From Aliirhizobium wenxiniae (lineage in GTDB: Bacteria; Pseudomonadota; Alphaproteobacteria; Rhizobiales; Rhizobiaceae), in assembly GCF_019511445.1 (NCBI RefSeq), contig NZ_JAEUAN010000012.1:1-64000 (forward strand): DNA of 64,000 nt. Direction: 5' to 3'. Positions 36,889-45,046 of this stretch are shown in pieces. Numbering within the stretch: the first letter of the stretch is position 1; the number at the start of each line of letters is the position of its first letter. Both the position numbers and the translations under genes were made by a program. The notes beneath the pieces were generated by a model, which did no database searches, was not told where the DNA came from, and saw nothing but the letters and a program-made list of their open reading frames with translations.

Positions 36889-37916
36889 CAAGGAAATGAG
36901 TCAGTTTGGAGCCTCGCGACCCTGAGATCTGCGAGATTGGATGATCCTGTACAAAAACACGCGACCCTTAGCTGCGCCGACATGACCTCGAAGTGATCGG
37001 CGACGTCTTCCGGTGACGACGTTGCCGACCGAAGCACCGAGGCGGCCTGCCCGACGATATTCGCGCCTAGCCGAATTGCCTTCGCAGCATCCACGCCATT
37101 TCGTACGCCTCCCGAACCGATGATAAAAACGTCTGGCAAACTTTTGCGCATCGCCGAGATTGCGTAAGCGGTTGGCTGCCCCCAGTCGACAAAAGCCGAC
37201 GCGATAGCGGCCTCGGAAACGGTCGTTGCGCGATGTGCTTCGACAGCTGCCCAGCTCGTACCTCCTGCACCCGCAACGTCGATGATACGGACTCCAAGCG
37301 ATATCAGTTTCTTTGCAACCATCGGCGAGACGGCCGAGCCGACCTCTTTGACGACCAGTGGCACATGGAGCGATTGGCTAAGGAAGCCAATCTTCTCGGT
37401 CAGTCCTCTCCAGTCGCGATCGCCTTCAGGCTGGACTGCTTCTTGCAACGGGTTGAGGTGAATGATCAGGGCGTCTGCATCAATCATTTCAATCGCCCTG
37501 CGCGCCTGATCGATGCCGTAGCCGGTGTTGAGCTGAGCTGCGCCGATATTGCCGAGAATTGGTATGCTCGGTGCGAGACGCCGCAGTTCGCGGTTCATCC
37601 CCCAATCGGAATTTGTATCGAGAGCCACCCGCTGGGAGCCGACAGCAAATGCGACGCCAAGACACTCGCAGGCGATAGCAATATTGTGATTGATCTTCTG
37701 GGCCTGCTCTGCTCCACCCGTCATCGAGCTAACAAGGAATGGGGCTTTCAGATTTTTCCCAAGAAAATCCGTGGATATATCGATGGCGGACATGTCTAAT
37801 TCAGGTAGCGCAACATGCTCGAAGCGAATTGCCTCGAAACCTGTCGTAACGCCGCTCGAGATACTCTCACTGCCCAGAACTATGTCTAAGTGCTGTTTTT
37901 TCCGTTCTTCAAGCAT
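36888..37916 (-). CDS. fni: Type 2 isopentenyl-diphosphate isomerase
   Basis: A 342-residue FMN- and NADPH-dependent isomerase interconverting IPP and DMAPP. Seen are R-K-x-x-H-x-D-I, FLVSSMTGG, GSQRVALD, ILGNIGAAQL, IIHLNPLQEAVQPEGD, VVKEVGSAVS, VAGAGGTSWAA and VFIIGSGGVRNGVDAAKA, all hallmarks of Idi-2. It starts the minus-strand operon with crtY, crtI and crtB. Its promoter lies in the 90 bases shared with the divergent crtE gene. Confidence 0.93.
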   Translation of the reverse strand: MLEERKKQHLDIVLGSESISSGVTTGFEAIRFEHVALPELDMSAIDISTDFLGKNLKAPFLVSSMTGGAEQAQKINHNIAIACECLGVAFAVGSQRVALDTNSDWGMNRELRRLAPSIPILGNIGAAQLNTGYGIDQARRAIEMIDADALIIHLNPLQEAVQPEGDRDWRGLTEKIGFLSQSLHVPLVVKEVGSAVSPMVAKKLISLGVRIIDVAGAGGTSWAAVEAHRATTVSEAAIASAFVDWGQPTAYAISAMRKSLPDVFIIGSGGVRNGVDAAKAIRLGANIVGQAASVLRSATSSPEDVADHFEVMSAQLRVACFCTGSSNLADLRVARLQTDSFP

Positions 37917-38006
37917 CGAGGCCTTTCATCTAGCGGCGTGTGCTACAGATATATTAGAGCGACCGGCAAGCCGGAACTTTAATGTCATATAGGGTAGGCT
38001 TGCTGA

Positions 38007-39008
38007 ATGTCCGGTACACGAGTGATAAACTCTACGACTTTTCGCGCAACAACCGGGCAGCTGGTTGAACCGCAATGGCTGCGAACTCTGGATGACCAAG
38101 AGTTCGTTGCGCAAACGGCCAGCAAGCTACGGTCCAGGATTGACGATCGACTTCGGACATTGCTCGTTTCCGACGATTATGCCCCGGCTCACCTTCTGTC
38201 GGCCATGAGCCACGCGCTTCTTGATGGCGGCAAACGGTTCAGGCCACTCATATTTGTGATGATGGTCAGTCGCGAGGACTGTTTGGATGCTTCGATCGAT
38301 ATCGGCTGCGCCGTGGAGATGGTTCACACGGCATCTCTGATCCTTGACGACTTGCCCTGCATGGACGACGCGGAACTTCGAAGAGAAAAGCCCACAACCC
38401 ACAGAGCGTTCGGCCAGGCCACAGCGATCCTTGCGGCTATATCCCTTCTGACGCTGGGGATACGTGTTCTTTCAACCGTTAATGGTGTGACAGATACTTC
38501 TCGAGCCCGAATGGCGGCAATCCTGAGCCACGCGGTAGGACACACTGGCCTTGCCGCCGGGCAAGAGATAGATCTGAGGGGTGTCAGCGGCACCTCGCTG
38601 GATGTCGAGCAGAAAAACTGGCTGAAGACCGGAAGGCTATTTGCCGCGATGGCGGAAATGGCGTCGACCCTCTCATCACGGCCGATTCACCAGCAAACAG
38701 CGTTGACGGAGTTTGCGTTTCACTTAGGCTCGGCGTTCCAGGCGCTAGACGATCTTGTGGACGCGATTGCAGCAACAAGTGCTTTGGGGAAGGACGTTGG
38801 CAAGGACACTGATCGGGACACCATGGTGACCAAAAGTGGTGAGGCTGCTACTCGCCGCACCTATATAGATTATCTTCACGCTGCAAATCTAGCCCTTCCC
38901 CGCTGTGGCGTCGAGGAAGAACCTATCCGTTTCATGCTGCGTTCAATACACAAGATGGTACCGACCGTAGGACGCGAAAGAGCCGCGAAGCAGCCGATTG
39001 AAGGGTAG
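38007..39008 (+). CDS. crtE: Geranylgeranyl diphosphate synthase CrtE
   Basis: A 333-residue trans-prenyl transferase making GGPP for carotenoids. First aspartate motif: LILDDLPCMDDAELRREKPT; second: AFQALDDLVDAIA; the lysine/arginine motifs GGKRFRP and G-K-D-V-G-K-D are present. The DDxxxxD spacing is that of bacterial GGPPS. It is divergent from idi, with 90 bases between the two starts; this intergenic region should contain both crt promoters. Confidence 0.92.
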   Translation: MSGTRVINSTTFRATTGQLVEPQWLRTLDDQEFVAQTASKLRSRIDDRLRTLLVSDDYAPAHLLSAMSHALLDGGKRFRPLIFVMMVSREDCLDASIDIGCAVEMVHTASLILDDLPCMDDAELRREKPTTHRAFGQATAILAAISLLTLGIRVLSTVNGVTDTSRARMAAILSHAVGHTGLAAGQEIDLRGVSGTSLDVEQKNWLKTGRLFAAMAEMASTLSSRPIHQQTALTEFAFHLGSAFQALDDLVDAIAATSALGKDVGKDTDRDTMVTKSGEAATRRTYIDYLHAANLALPRCGVEEEPIRFMLRSIHKMVPTVGRERAAKQPIEG

Positions 39009-39028
39009 CCCCAAGCGCCGAAAGTTAT

Positions 39029-39220
39029 TCAGTTATCGGAGGCGTCCTTTAGGGGCTGCCTCGCGTCATTCCGATTGACCGCTGATAGCTCATCTTCAAG
39101 AACTGACCCCTTCAGCGCCATTCGTTCAGCCATTATATCGGCCATGGCGTCGCAGAATCCCTCCATGCCATGCTCCTCTTCGAAAGAAAAGCACGCGTTC
39201 CGCAGTTCGTCTCTCGTCAT
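39029..39220 (-). CDS. Small hypothetical protein
   Basis: A 63-residue acidic, helix-forming ORF beginning M-T-R-D-E-L-R-N-A-C, with GGAGA about 11 bases upstream of the ATG. I do not recognise it. It sits right after crtE on the opposite strand. The region between it and the next terminator (39221-39572) holds no convincing gene. Coding status is uncertain. Confidence 0.35.
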   Translation of the reverse strand: MTRDELRNACFSFEEEHGMEGFCDAMADIMAERMALKGSVLEDELSAVNRNDARQPLKDASDN

Positions 39221-39572
39221 TGCTACATGTCTCCGTTCTACCCACTAACTGGAACATGTCGCGAGAGTTCCTTGAACGGATCGATCTATGTCACTCGCAT
39301 TCGCTCCCTCATTTAGGTCTCAAGTCTTGATGGGGATCGAACCGGCGACTCTCGATCTCGAGCGCTCGATATAGCGAGGCTTATCCGAGGACGATGCAGC
39401 ACGGATATAAATTGCTTTTTGATTGCATCACCAAATGCGACAGCATGATCGGAGCGGCTCACGTCCTTTTTTTTTGGTCTCAAAAGGCTTGTCTCTCAAG
39501 CTCGCTCTTGAGAAGGTGGAGCCCAAATTCTGCCAAATAAGGCTACGAGGGCCAGTGTCTGTAATCCGGCAG

Positions 39573-39613
39573 AAAAAAGGAGATGCATTCGTCGACATGA
39601 GTGCACCTCCTTT
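39573..39613 (-). terminator. Intrinsic terminator of the peptide cluster
   Basis: On the minus strand, AAAGGAGGTGCACTC pairs with GAATGCATCTCCTTT (two mismatches) around a short loop, followed by six Ts. It lies 54 bases after the stop of the last minus-strand peptide gene (39668), so it probably ends that operon. Confidence 0.7.
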
Positions 39614-39667
39614 CCGTTAAAGAGCACAAATCGCCGCCAGCTTGGACGAGAGACGGCGATCAGGTAA

Positions 39668-39835
39668 CTATTTGTCCTGCTTGGCCCAGTCGGCACCCAT
39701 CATGTAGCCAACTGCCGCGGCGGCGAAGAAGATGCCGACCGCGGCGGCAGGAAGAAGGCCACCGTTGACGTCTCCGAGAACGGCATCGGAGATCTCTGAA
39801 AATTCGTCTTCGCGGGTAGAGATAATCTCATTCAT
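39668..39835 (-). CDS. Double-glycine-leader peptide (bacteriocin-like) 1
   Basis: A 55-residue peptide missed by a 60-codon cut-off. The acidic leader carries F-S-E-I-S-D-A-V-L-G-D-V-N-G-G, ending in the Gly-Gly that C39 peptidase domains cut. The predicted core of about 30 residues (L-L-P-A-A-A-V-G-I-F-F... to K-Q-D-K) is one hydrophobic, glycine/alanine-rich helix with a charged tail, as in class II bacteriocins. AAGGA lies 9 bases upstream. It is the last of three minus-strand peptide genes; all should be exported by the C39 transporter at 42463. No cysteines for lanthionines. Confidence 0.75.
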   Translation of the reverse strand: MNEIISTREDEFSEISDAVLGDVNGGLLPAAAVGIFFAAAAVGYMMGADWAKQDK

Positions 39836-39877
39836 ATTTAATTTTCCTTTTGCTAAAAACGCGGAGTGAAACCGTTG

Positions 39878-40057
39878 TCAGCGATTGGACAAATAGCCGG
39901 CCGCAATTCCCCACCCTAGACCAGCAGCGGCTGCATAAAGCAGCACGGGTGCGACTGCGCCCGACACCTGATCGAGGTCATTATCGTCGAGCGTCAGAAA
40001 ATCAGCCTCGGACGTGCAGGCCAGTCGAGCCGGAACGGTAGATTCTATACGTTTCAT
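39878..40057 (-). CDS. Double-glycine-leader peptide (bacteriocin-like) 2
   Basis: A 59-residue peptide with leader ...TLDDNDLDQVSGA and a 25-residue core starting V-A-P-V-L-L-Y, rich in Ala and Gly with a GxxxG-like G-L-G-W-G-I-A-A-G stretch that favours helix-helix contacts. The leader end V-S-G-A matches that of the graspetide precursor. ATG 40057 has AAGGAGAA 6 bases upstream, which decides this start over the in-frame ATG at 40084. Role: secreted small peptide, probably antibacterial or signalling; inferred only. Confidence 0.75.
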   Translation of the reverse strand: MKRIESTVPARLACTSEADFLTLDDNDLDQVSGAVAPVLLYAAAAGLGWGIAAGYLSNR

Positions 40058-40302
40058 CGAAGTATTCTCCTTAGATTTATGCATGAGCTGTTGAGATTAG
40101 AAATTGCCTACGCTCGGAAATATTCGGCTTTCCGCAGACGCCCAGCGTGAACGGCTCTGCCCGATATGCTCCATTGGACGTGGTATGACAAAGCCAATTG
40201 AAGGTATTGTTTTACTTGCCTTCAAGTTCCTCCATCCAAGCGCAATCGGTCCTGCGGATTTTGTCGACCGAATAGTTTTCACAGGATCGGAAGTTGGGAG
40301 CC

Positions 40303-40458
40303 TTACATGGCCTGTTGTTCCACATGCCGGACGACCTGGTAGGCAATATAGAGCATGCCCACGGCAACCGCGACGTGACCGACGACACCGCCGGACACGA
40401 GATCGACGTCATCTGCACACAGTTCGACGATCTCGTCTTTCATCTTGGTCGTATTCAT
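40303..40458 (-). CDS. Double-glycine-leader peptide (bacteriocin-like) 3
   Basis: A 51-residue peptide: leader M-N-T-T-K-M-K-D-E-I-V-E-L-C then DDVDLVSGG, a textbook double-glycine site, and a 27-residue core (V-V-G-H-V-A-V-A-V-G-M-L-Y-I-A-Y...) that is a hydrophobic helix ending in a charged H-V-E-Q-Q-A-M. AGGAGG is 5 bases before the ATG. It is first of the three minus-strand peptide genes, so its upstream region likely carries their promoter. Confidence 0.75.
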   Translation of the reverse strand: MNTTKMKDEIVELCADDVDLVSGGVVGHVAVAVGMLYIAYQVVRHVEQQAM

Positions 40459-40516
40459 CAAAACCTCCTGATTTTTTCAAGTAGCCTCGCATCCCGAGGC
40501 CGGAAGCACGGTATGC

Positions 40517-40530
40517 TGGAGGTTTTTGCC
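40517..40530 (+). repeat. 14-base direct repeat, copy 1
   Basis: TGGAGGTTTTTGCC occurs here and again at 40694-40707, both inside the region between the divergent peptide genes starting at 40458 (minus) and 40899 (plus). The same orientation and exact identity suggest a binding site, or a duplicated scrap of a ribosome-binding region. Confidence 0.4.
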
Positions 40531-40693
40531 ACCGCAACTAGCACAGACGCCCTATGGCGATCTACTACGGCGCAGCGAATGTGCAGGTCAGTCAAAACGA
40601 GATTTGATCAACGCCGAGCCGTGTCAAAAAATCGTCAATAAATACAGAGCACTAACCGCATGGTCCAAGTTTCCATTGCGATTTTTGCGTTGA

Positions 40694-40707
40694 TGGAGGT
40701 TTTTGCC
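40694..40707 (+). repeat. 14-base direct repeat, copy 2
   Basis: Second exact copy of TGGAGGTTTTTGCC, 22 bases before the 35-base conserved element at 40729. Confidence 0.4.
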
Positions 40708-40728
40708 CCGGTCGAAGACGACCTAAGG

Positions 40729-40763
40729 CTATAGCCCATTCGCACTAATTGATATTGCCCTGC
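40729..40763 (+). promoter_or_regulatory. Conserved 35-base element upstream of peptide 4
   Basis: CTATAGCCCATTCGCACTAA and the following 15 bases align without gaps to 44642-44676 upstream of the graspetide precursor (27 of 35 identical, with CTATAGC, CATTCGC, TTGAT and CCTGC fully shared). Here the shared TTGAT could be part of a -35 (TTGATA) with AAATAT 17 bases later as -10. Likely a site shared by two peptide promoters; the LuxR-type regulator at 46122 is a candidate binder. Confidence 0.55.
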
Positions 40764-40898
40764 AAGCGCTAAAATATCGGCGTCCCGCTCAACGATAAAC
40801 GACGGGTGTGGAGTGCGTGCTCGCGCCGCGTTGACAGACCAGCCGGTCGAGAGCCCGAACATCCACGAAGCTTATGCAAGAAATAGACAGGAGCAATC

Positions 40899-41021
40899 AT
40901 GCAAAAGAGCACTGAAATCAGGGAACTGTCGGTGACCGAAATCGACGACGTATCCGGCGCGGTCCATCTCGGCGGCCTCGTTAACCGGCTTGCTCAGTAT
41001 CTCTGGAGCCGAAGCCTTTAA
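40899..41021 (+). CDS. Double-glycine-leader peptide 4
   Basis: A 40-residue peptide with leader MQKSTEIRELSVTEIDDVSGA and an 18- to 19-residue core starting V-H-L-G-G-L-V-N-R, an amphipathic helix ending W-S-R-S-L. The leader closely matches those of peptides 2 and 3 and of the graspetide precursor. AGGAG lies 6 bases before the ATG. It stands upstream of, and in the same direction as, the HlyD-exporter-graspetide genes. The short amphipathic core could be a signalling pheromone rather than a bacteriocin. Confidence 0.7.
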   Translation: MQKSTEIRELSVTEIDDVSGAVHLGGLVNRLAQYLWSRSL

Positions 41022-41161
41022 CCTGCCGATGACGGGTCGGAGCGCCACGCGCTCGACTACTGCTCATGGCCCGTCATCACGATCAGGCGGAGCGGGGATT
41101 TGTAGGCCTTCCATACGATCTGCATCTCGCTCCATAGCACAATCAACAGGCATGGCAGGCA

Positions 41162-42466
41162 ATGATGAGTGAAGCCGCCCGCAAGCAAGCGGAACCACAA
41201 GACATAAAAGCCTCTCCCCCGCAGAACGGCCTGTTTCGGCAGGAAGCGGTATCCAGTCAGACCGCCCGGTTGGAGGGTGAGGTTATACTGACCCAGCCCT
41301 TGCAATCGCGCCTGCTCGGTTATGCTGGGATGGCGATTGTTGCGGTGGGCCTGCTTTTTCTGACGACGGCGACCTATGCCCGGATGGAAAGCGTGTCCGG
41401 CTGGGTCGTGCCTGAAGGCGGCATTATCCGCATCGGCGCGCGGCAGGGCGGTATCGTTGAGCGCATCGATGTCGTCGAAGGTGACGAGGTTCAGGCAAAT
41501 CAGGCGCTTGCGCAGGTGCGCATCTCTTCCGATTTCAACGACGGCAATGCCGGAACGCTGCTGGAAGACCAGTTGCGGACAGAGGCCGAGGCAGCAGCGG
41601 CCCAGGCCGCGGCAACGAAGGGCCAGTTGCAGGCTGAACGTGAGCAGGTGGGCTTGCGAAAAATTGCTCTCTTGCGCGAACTCGATGAAACCCGCTCCGG
41701 ACTGGCAGTGCTGGAGGAGAAGGCCGAGCTTCTCAAACTTAACGTAGCCCGTGCCACACAATTGGCAAAACAAGGCGCTTTCACCCAGAAAGGTCTGGAA
41801 GATGCCCGGATGGGCGAGCTGGTGGCGCGCCAGGATGTCTCACAGGCGAAAGCATCGATCCTCAATTACGAGCGGCAGATCAGTGATCTCGACGCACGCC
41901 ACCGGACCCTGCCGCTGGAAATCGATGCAGCAGAGGCGCAGGCGCGCGTATCCCAGGCAGCCCTTGCACAGCGTCAGACCGAGGCGGCCGTTCGTCACAA
42001 CTATATCGTTGGCGCTACGGTTTCCGGTCGGGTGGTAGCATTGCCTGTCAGTCAGGGACAGGATGTTGCGGCAGGTACCATGATTGCGGCGATCACACCG
42101 GCCGGCAGCAAGCTCGAGGCGGAACTCTTCGTTCCATCTCGCGCTGCCGGGTTCATCAAGTCGGGACAGGATGTCCGGCTAATGTATCAGGCATTTCCCT
42201 ATCAGAAATTCGGCAGCGCCGAAGGCAAGGTCGTGCAGGTGTCACGCACGGTGCTCGGGCCTGAGGAGATTTCCGTTCCGGGACTGCAACTGAACGAGCC
42301 GGTTTTCCGGGTGAAAGTCAGGCTCAAGCATGAACTTGTCAGCGCCTATGGGCAGGACATGCCCGTGCAACCCGGCATGCTGCTTTCAGCCGATGTCATC
42401 ATCGATCGCCGCACGCTTCTGGAGTGGCTGCTCGATCCTCTTTATGCAGTGGGGCGGATGGGATGA
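41162..42466 (+). CDS. HlyD-family membrane-fusion protein
   Basis: A 434-residue periplasmic adaptor for a type I-like exporter. A single membrane helix lies at about 52-72, then a biotinyl-lipoyl strand set V-P-E-G-G-I-I-R-I-G-A-R-Q-G-G-I-V, a long coiled coil (about 130-280) and the second lipoyl half with GATVSGRVVALPVSQGQDV, ending in a beta-barrel domain. It matches the adaptors that accompany bacteriocin exporters such as CvaA. Its stop overlaps the exporter start (ATGA). An outer-membrane TolC partner is not in the window. Confidence 0.9.
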   Translation: MMSEAARKQAEPQDIKASPPQNGLFRQEAVSSQTARLEGEVILTQPLQSRLLGYAGMAIVAVGLLFLTTATYARMESVSGWVVPEGGIIRIGARQGGIVERIDVVEGDEVQANQALAQVRISSDFNDGNAGTLLEDQLRTEAEAAAAQAAATKGQLQAEREQVGLRKIALLRELDETRSGLAVLEEKAELLKLNVARATQLAKQGAFTQKGLEDARMGELVARQDVSQAKASILNYERQISDLDARHRTLPLEIDAAEAQARVSQAALAQRQTEAAVRHNYIVGATVSGRVVALPVSQGQDVAAGTMIAAITPAGSKLEAELFVPSRAAGFIKSGQDVRLMYQAFPYQKFGSAEGKVVQVSRTVLGPEEISVPGLQLNEPVFRVKVRLKHELVSAYGQDMPVQPGMLLSADVIIDRRTLLEWLLDPLYAVGRMG

Positions 42467-44598
42467 GCCTGCAGGAACTGAATTTTTCACGCGGCCGCAG
42501 GCTTCCAGTCGTGCTTGCCAGCGAGGGAGCCGAATGCGGGCTTGCCTGCCTGACCATGGTCGGCAGCTATCACGGCCACAATATCGACCTCAACGGACTG
42601 AGGCAGCGCTTTCCGCTGTCAATGAGCGGCGCAAACTTGCGCGGCCTGATGCAGATGGCGAGCAAGTTGTCTCTGGCGCCGCGCGCGCTCCGCGTGGGTC
42701 TCGATGCCCTGTCCAAGGTGAGCCTGCCCGCCATCCTGCATTGGGACTTCAACCACTTCGTGGTTCTGAAGTCGGTTTCGGGCAAAAAGGCGGTCATTCA
42801 CGATCCGGCGCTTGGCATGCGCGAATTGCCGCTGCAGGAGTTTTCCCGGCATTTCACTGGGGTTGTGCTGGAACTGGCTCCGGCTCCAGTCTTCGAAAAG
42901 ATCGAAGCGACGGAAACGCTGCGGCTGACCGATCTGTGGTCGCGCCTGACCGGTATCTGGCCGGCAATTTTTCAGATACTTGGCCTTTCGCTCGCCTTCC
43001 AGATCGCCTCTTTCGGCATCCCGTTCCAGATCCAGCTGGTGGTCGACGAGGCGATTGGACGGGCGGACAGAGACCTTCTCGCAGTGCTGGCACTGGGTTT
43101 TGGCGCTTTGTTCATCGTCCATGCGGGGCTGGAGGCGGTCAGAGCCTGGGTGGTCAGAATTCTCGGTTCGATGATGCTGTTCCAGATCGTCGGCAATCTT
43201 GTTCGCCATCTACTCCGGCTGCCCTCTTCCTTCTTCGAAAAGCGTCATGTCGGCGACATCATTTCCCGTATCGAATCGACCAATGCCATCCAGGATGCGG
43301 TGACGCGCGGCATGGCAGTGGCGCTGATCGACGGCCTGATGGCGCTGGTGGCTGCCTTCATCCTGTTTCTCTATTCCCCACTCCTGGCCTTCGTTGTCTG
43401 CCTCTCACTGCTTCTAGTCTTGGGCGCATCACTCGCCTTCTATCCGGTGATGCGTTCACGCACGCAGGAGCAACTGATCGCCTCAGCCAAGGAGCAGTCG
43501 CAGTTGATGGAGACCGTCCGGGCTGCCACAACGATCAAGATCATGGGTGGAGAATCGGAGCGCGAGAGCAACTGGCGCAATCGTTACGCATCCGTCATCA
43601 ACGCGTCGATTTCGCTCGGTAAATACGAGATCACGCTGAAGCTGGTGCACAGCATCATCATCGGTTTGCAGACCGTTATCGTGATCTATCTCGGTGCGCG
43701 CTCAATCCTCAATGCCGATGGCCTGTCGATCGGCATGCTGATGGCCTTCCTATCCTTTCGCCAGACCTTCAGCGACCGCACCATGTCGCTGGTGGCCGAG
43801 ATCATCCAGTTCCGGCTTTTGAAGGTGCATCTCGACCGTATCGCCGATATAGCAACCGCACAGGGCGCCCTTCAGCCGAATGCCGGTTCGGTTGCCCATG
43901 AAGCACGCGGTTCAATCGAACTGAGTGACGTTTCGTTCCGCTACGGCACCTCCGACCCACTGGTGCTGGAAGAGGTCAATCTCAGAATTGAGCCGGGCGA
44001 CTATGTGGCGATCACCGGCCAGTCGGGCGGGGGCAAAAGCACCCTGTTCAAACTCATCCTCGGCCTGCACGAAGCGGAGACGGGCGAGGTCCGGCTCGAC
44101 GGGCGCAGGGCGACACCTGAACTTTGGCAGGCCTGGCGGAGCCAGATCGGGGTGGTGGCGCAGGACGATCGCCTTCTCTCCGGATCGATCGCCGACAATA
44201 TCGCCTTCTTCGATCCCAATCTCGACATGGAGCGTGTTGTCATGGCCGCAGCAGCGGCTCGCGTACACGACGACATCGTGAAGATGCCGATGCAGTATCT
44301 CTCGCTGATCGGGGACATGGGAGCGGCGCTGTCCGGTGGCCAACGCCAGAGGCTGCTCCTGGCGCGCGCGCTTTATCGCCAGCCCAAGCTACTGCTGCTC
44401 GACGAAGGAACGGCCAATCTCGACGAGCAGACGGAGGAGGAGATCGCCATGCTGGTTGCATCGCTTCCGATCACCCGGATCGTCATCGCCCATCGCCCGG
44501 CGCTGATACGAAATGCTTCGCGGGTCTTCCGGGTGCAGAACGGCCGGGTGAACGATGTTCCGTTGTCGCCAAACGGCCTGTCGCCAGTCGCGTCCTGA
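42463..44598 (+). CDS. C39-peptidase ABC exporter (PCAT)
   Basis: A 711-residue bifunctional exporter that would cut double-glycine leaders and pump the peptides out. The N-terminal C39 peptidase has Cys25 in ECGLACLTM, His98 in FNHFVVL and Asp114 in IHDPALG. The usual oxyanion-hole Gln six residues before Cys is Ala19 here. Six membrane helices follow (about 160-440), then the ATPase with GQSGGGKST, LSGGQRQRLLLARAL and LLLLDEGTANLD. ATG 42463 overlaps the HlyD stop. It is flanked by leader-bearing peptides on both sides and is the only visible processing enzyme for them. Confidence 0.92.
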   Translation: MSLQELNFSRGRRLPVVLASEGAECGLACLTMVGSYHGHNIDLNGLRQRFPLSMSGANLRGLMQMASKLSLAPRALRVGLDALSKVSLPAILHWDFNHFVVLKSVSGKKAVIHDPALGMRELPLQEFSRHFTGVVLELAPAPVFEKIEATETLRLTDLWSRLTGIWPAIFQILGLSLAFQIASFGIPFQIQLVVDEAIGRADRDLLAVLALGFGALFIVHAGLEAVRAWVVRILGSMMLFQIVGNLVRHLLRLPSSFFEKRHVGDIISRIESTNAIQDAVTRGMAVALIDGLMALVAAFILFLYSPLLAFVVCLSLLLVLGASLAFYPVMRSRTQEQLIASAKEQSQLMETVRAATTIKIMGGESERESNWRNRYASVINASISLGKYEITLKLVHSIIIGLQTVIVIYLGARSILNADGLSIGMLMAFLSFRQTFSDRTMSLVAEIIQFRLLKVHLDRIADIATAQGALQPNAGSVAHEARGSIELSDVSFRYGTSDPLVLEEVNLRIEPGDYVAITGQSGGGKSTLFKLILGLHEAETGEVRLDGRRATPELWQAWRSQIGVVAQDDRLLSGSIADNIAFFDPNLDMERVVMAAAAARVHDDIVKMPMQYLSLIGDMGAALSGGQRQRLLLARALYRQPKLLLLDEGTANLDEQTEEEIAMLVASLPITRIVIAHRPALIRNASRVFRVQNGRVNDVPLSPNGLSPVAS

Positions 44599-44641
44599 GG
44601 TGGCGTGGGCGCACTGCTGCGCCCCTTCCTCGAACCGCAGC

Positions 44642-44676
44642 CTATAGCACATTCGCGCGAGTTGATGCCGTCCTGC
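44642..44676 (+). promoter_or_regulatory. Conserved 35-base element upstream of graspetide precursor
   Basis: Gapless match to 40729-40763 (27 of 35 bases) with the blocks CTATAGC, CATTCGC, TTGAT and CCTGC preserved. It lies 74 bases before the precursor ATG, so the precursor may have its own regulated promoter besides readthrough from the exporter gene. Presence before two separate peptide genes argues for a shared control site. Confidence 0.55.
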
Positions 44677-44750
44677 CCGGCGGCCATGTTCGCAACCGGG
44701 AGAGGCAAAGAGAGTCTGTCCCGCAGTGTTTCAGATAACAGGAGGCAGAA

Positions 44751-44948
44751 ATGACGAATGACAAACGCGAGCACCGGGTACTGAACGAAGAAGAAACCAA
44801 CGCGGTTTCCGGAGCCGGGTTTGACCGCATCACCACGCTCGCGATCGGTGAGGAAGATGGCGGTGGCCGGGCAACGACGCTTGCTGTCGGCGAAGAAGAC
44901 GGCGGCATTATCCGCTTCCCGGTCCTGGAGGCCAAGCTGCACGGTTGA
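44751..44948 (+). CDS. Graspetide precursor peptide (plesiocin-type repeats)
   Basis: A 65-residue precursor. The leader (1-22) ends N-A-V-S-G-A like the neighbouring peptides, so cleavage is expected after Ala22. The core has two copies of an 11-residue unit TTLA(I/V)GEEDGG, at 28-38 and 42-52. Each contains Thr-Thr then four residues then Glu-Glu (T28, T29/E34, E35; T42, T43/E48, E49), the TTxxxxEE pattern of plesiocin-type graspetides, in which an ATP-grasp enzyme makes ester links between the Thr hydroxyls and Glu carboxyls. A tail I-I-R-F-P-V-L-E-A-K follows. AGGAGG is 6 bases before the ATG. The ligase gene starts 98 bases later. Confidence 0.85.
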   Translation: MTNDKREHRVLNEEETNAVSGAGFDRITTLAIGEEDGGGRATTLAVGEEDGGIIRFPVLEAKLHG

Positions 44949-45046
44949 GACCGTGCTCCCATCCAATTGGTCGGTCCGGTTCGTCCGGGCTGACCTCCTC
45001 GATCACTAAGGTGCCGGCTGCAAGGCCGAGCGAAGGCGGGACAATC

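Noticed and set aside
39325..39400. tRNA-like fragment on the minus strand (GGTTCGATCCCC resembling a T-arm)
   Set aside because: No matching acceptor stem, D-arm or anticodon arm can be folded around it; at most a remnant.
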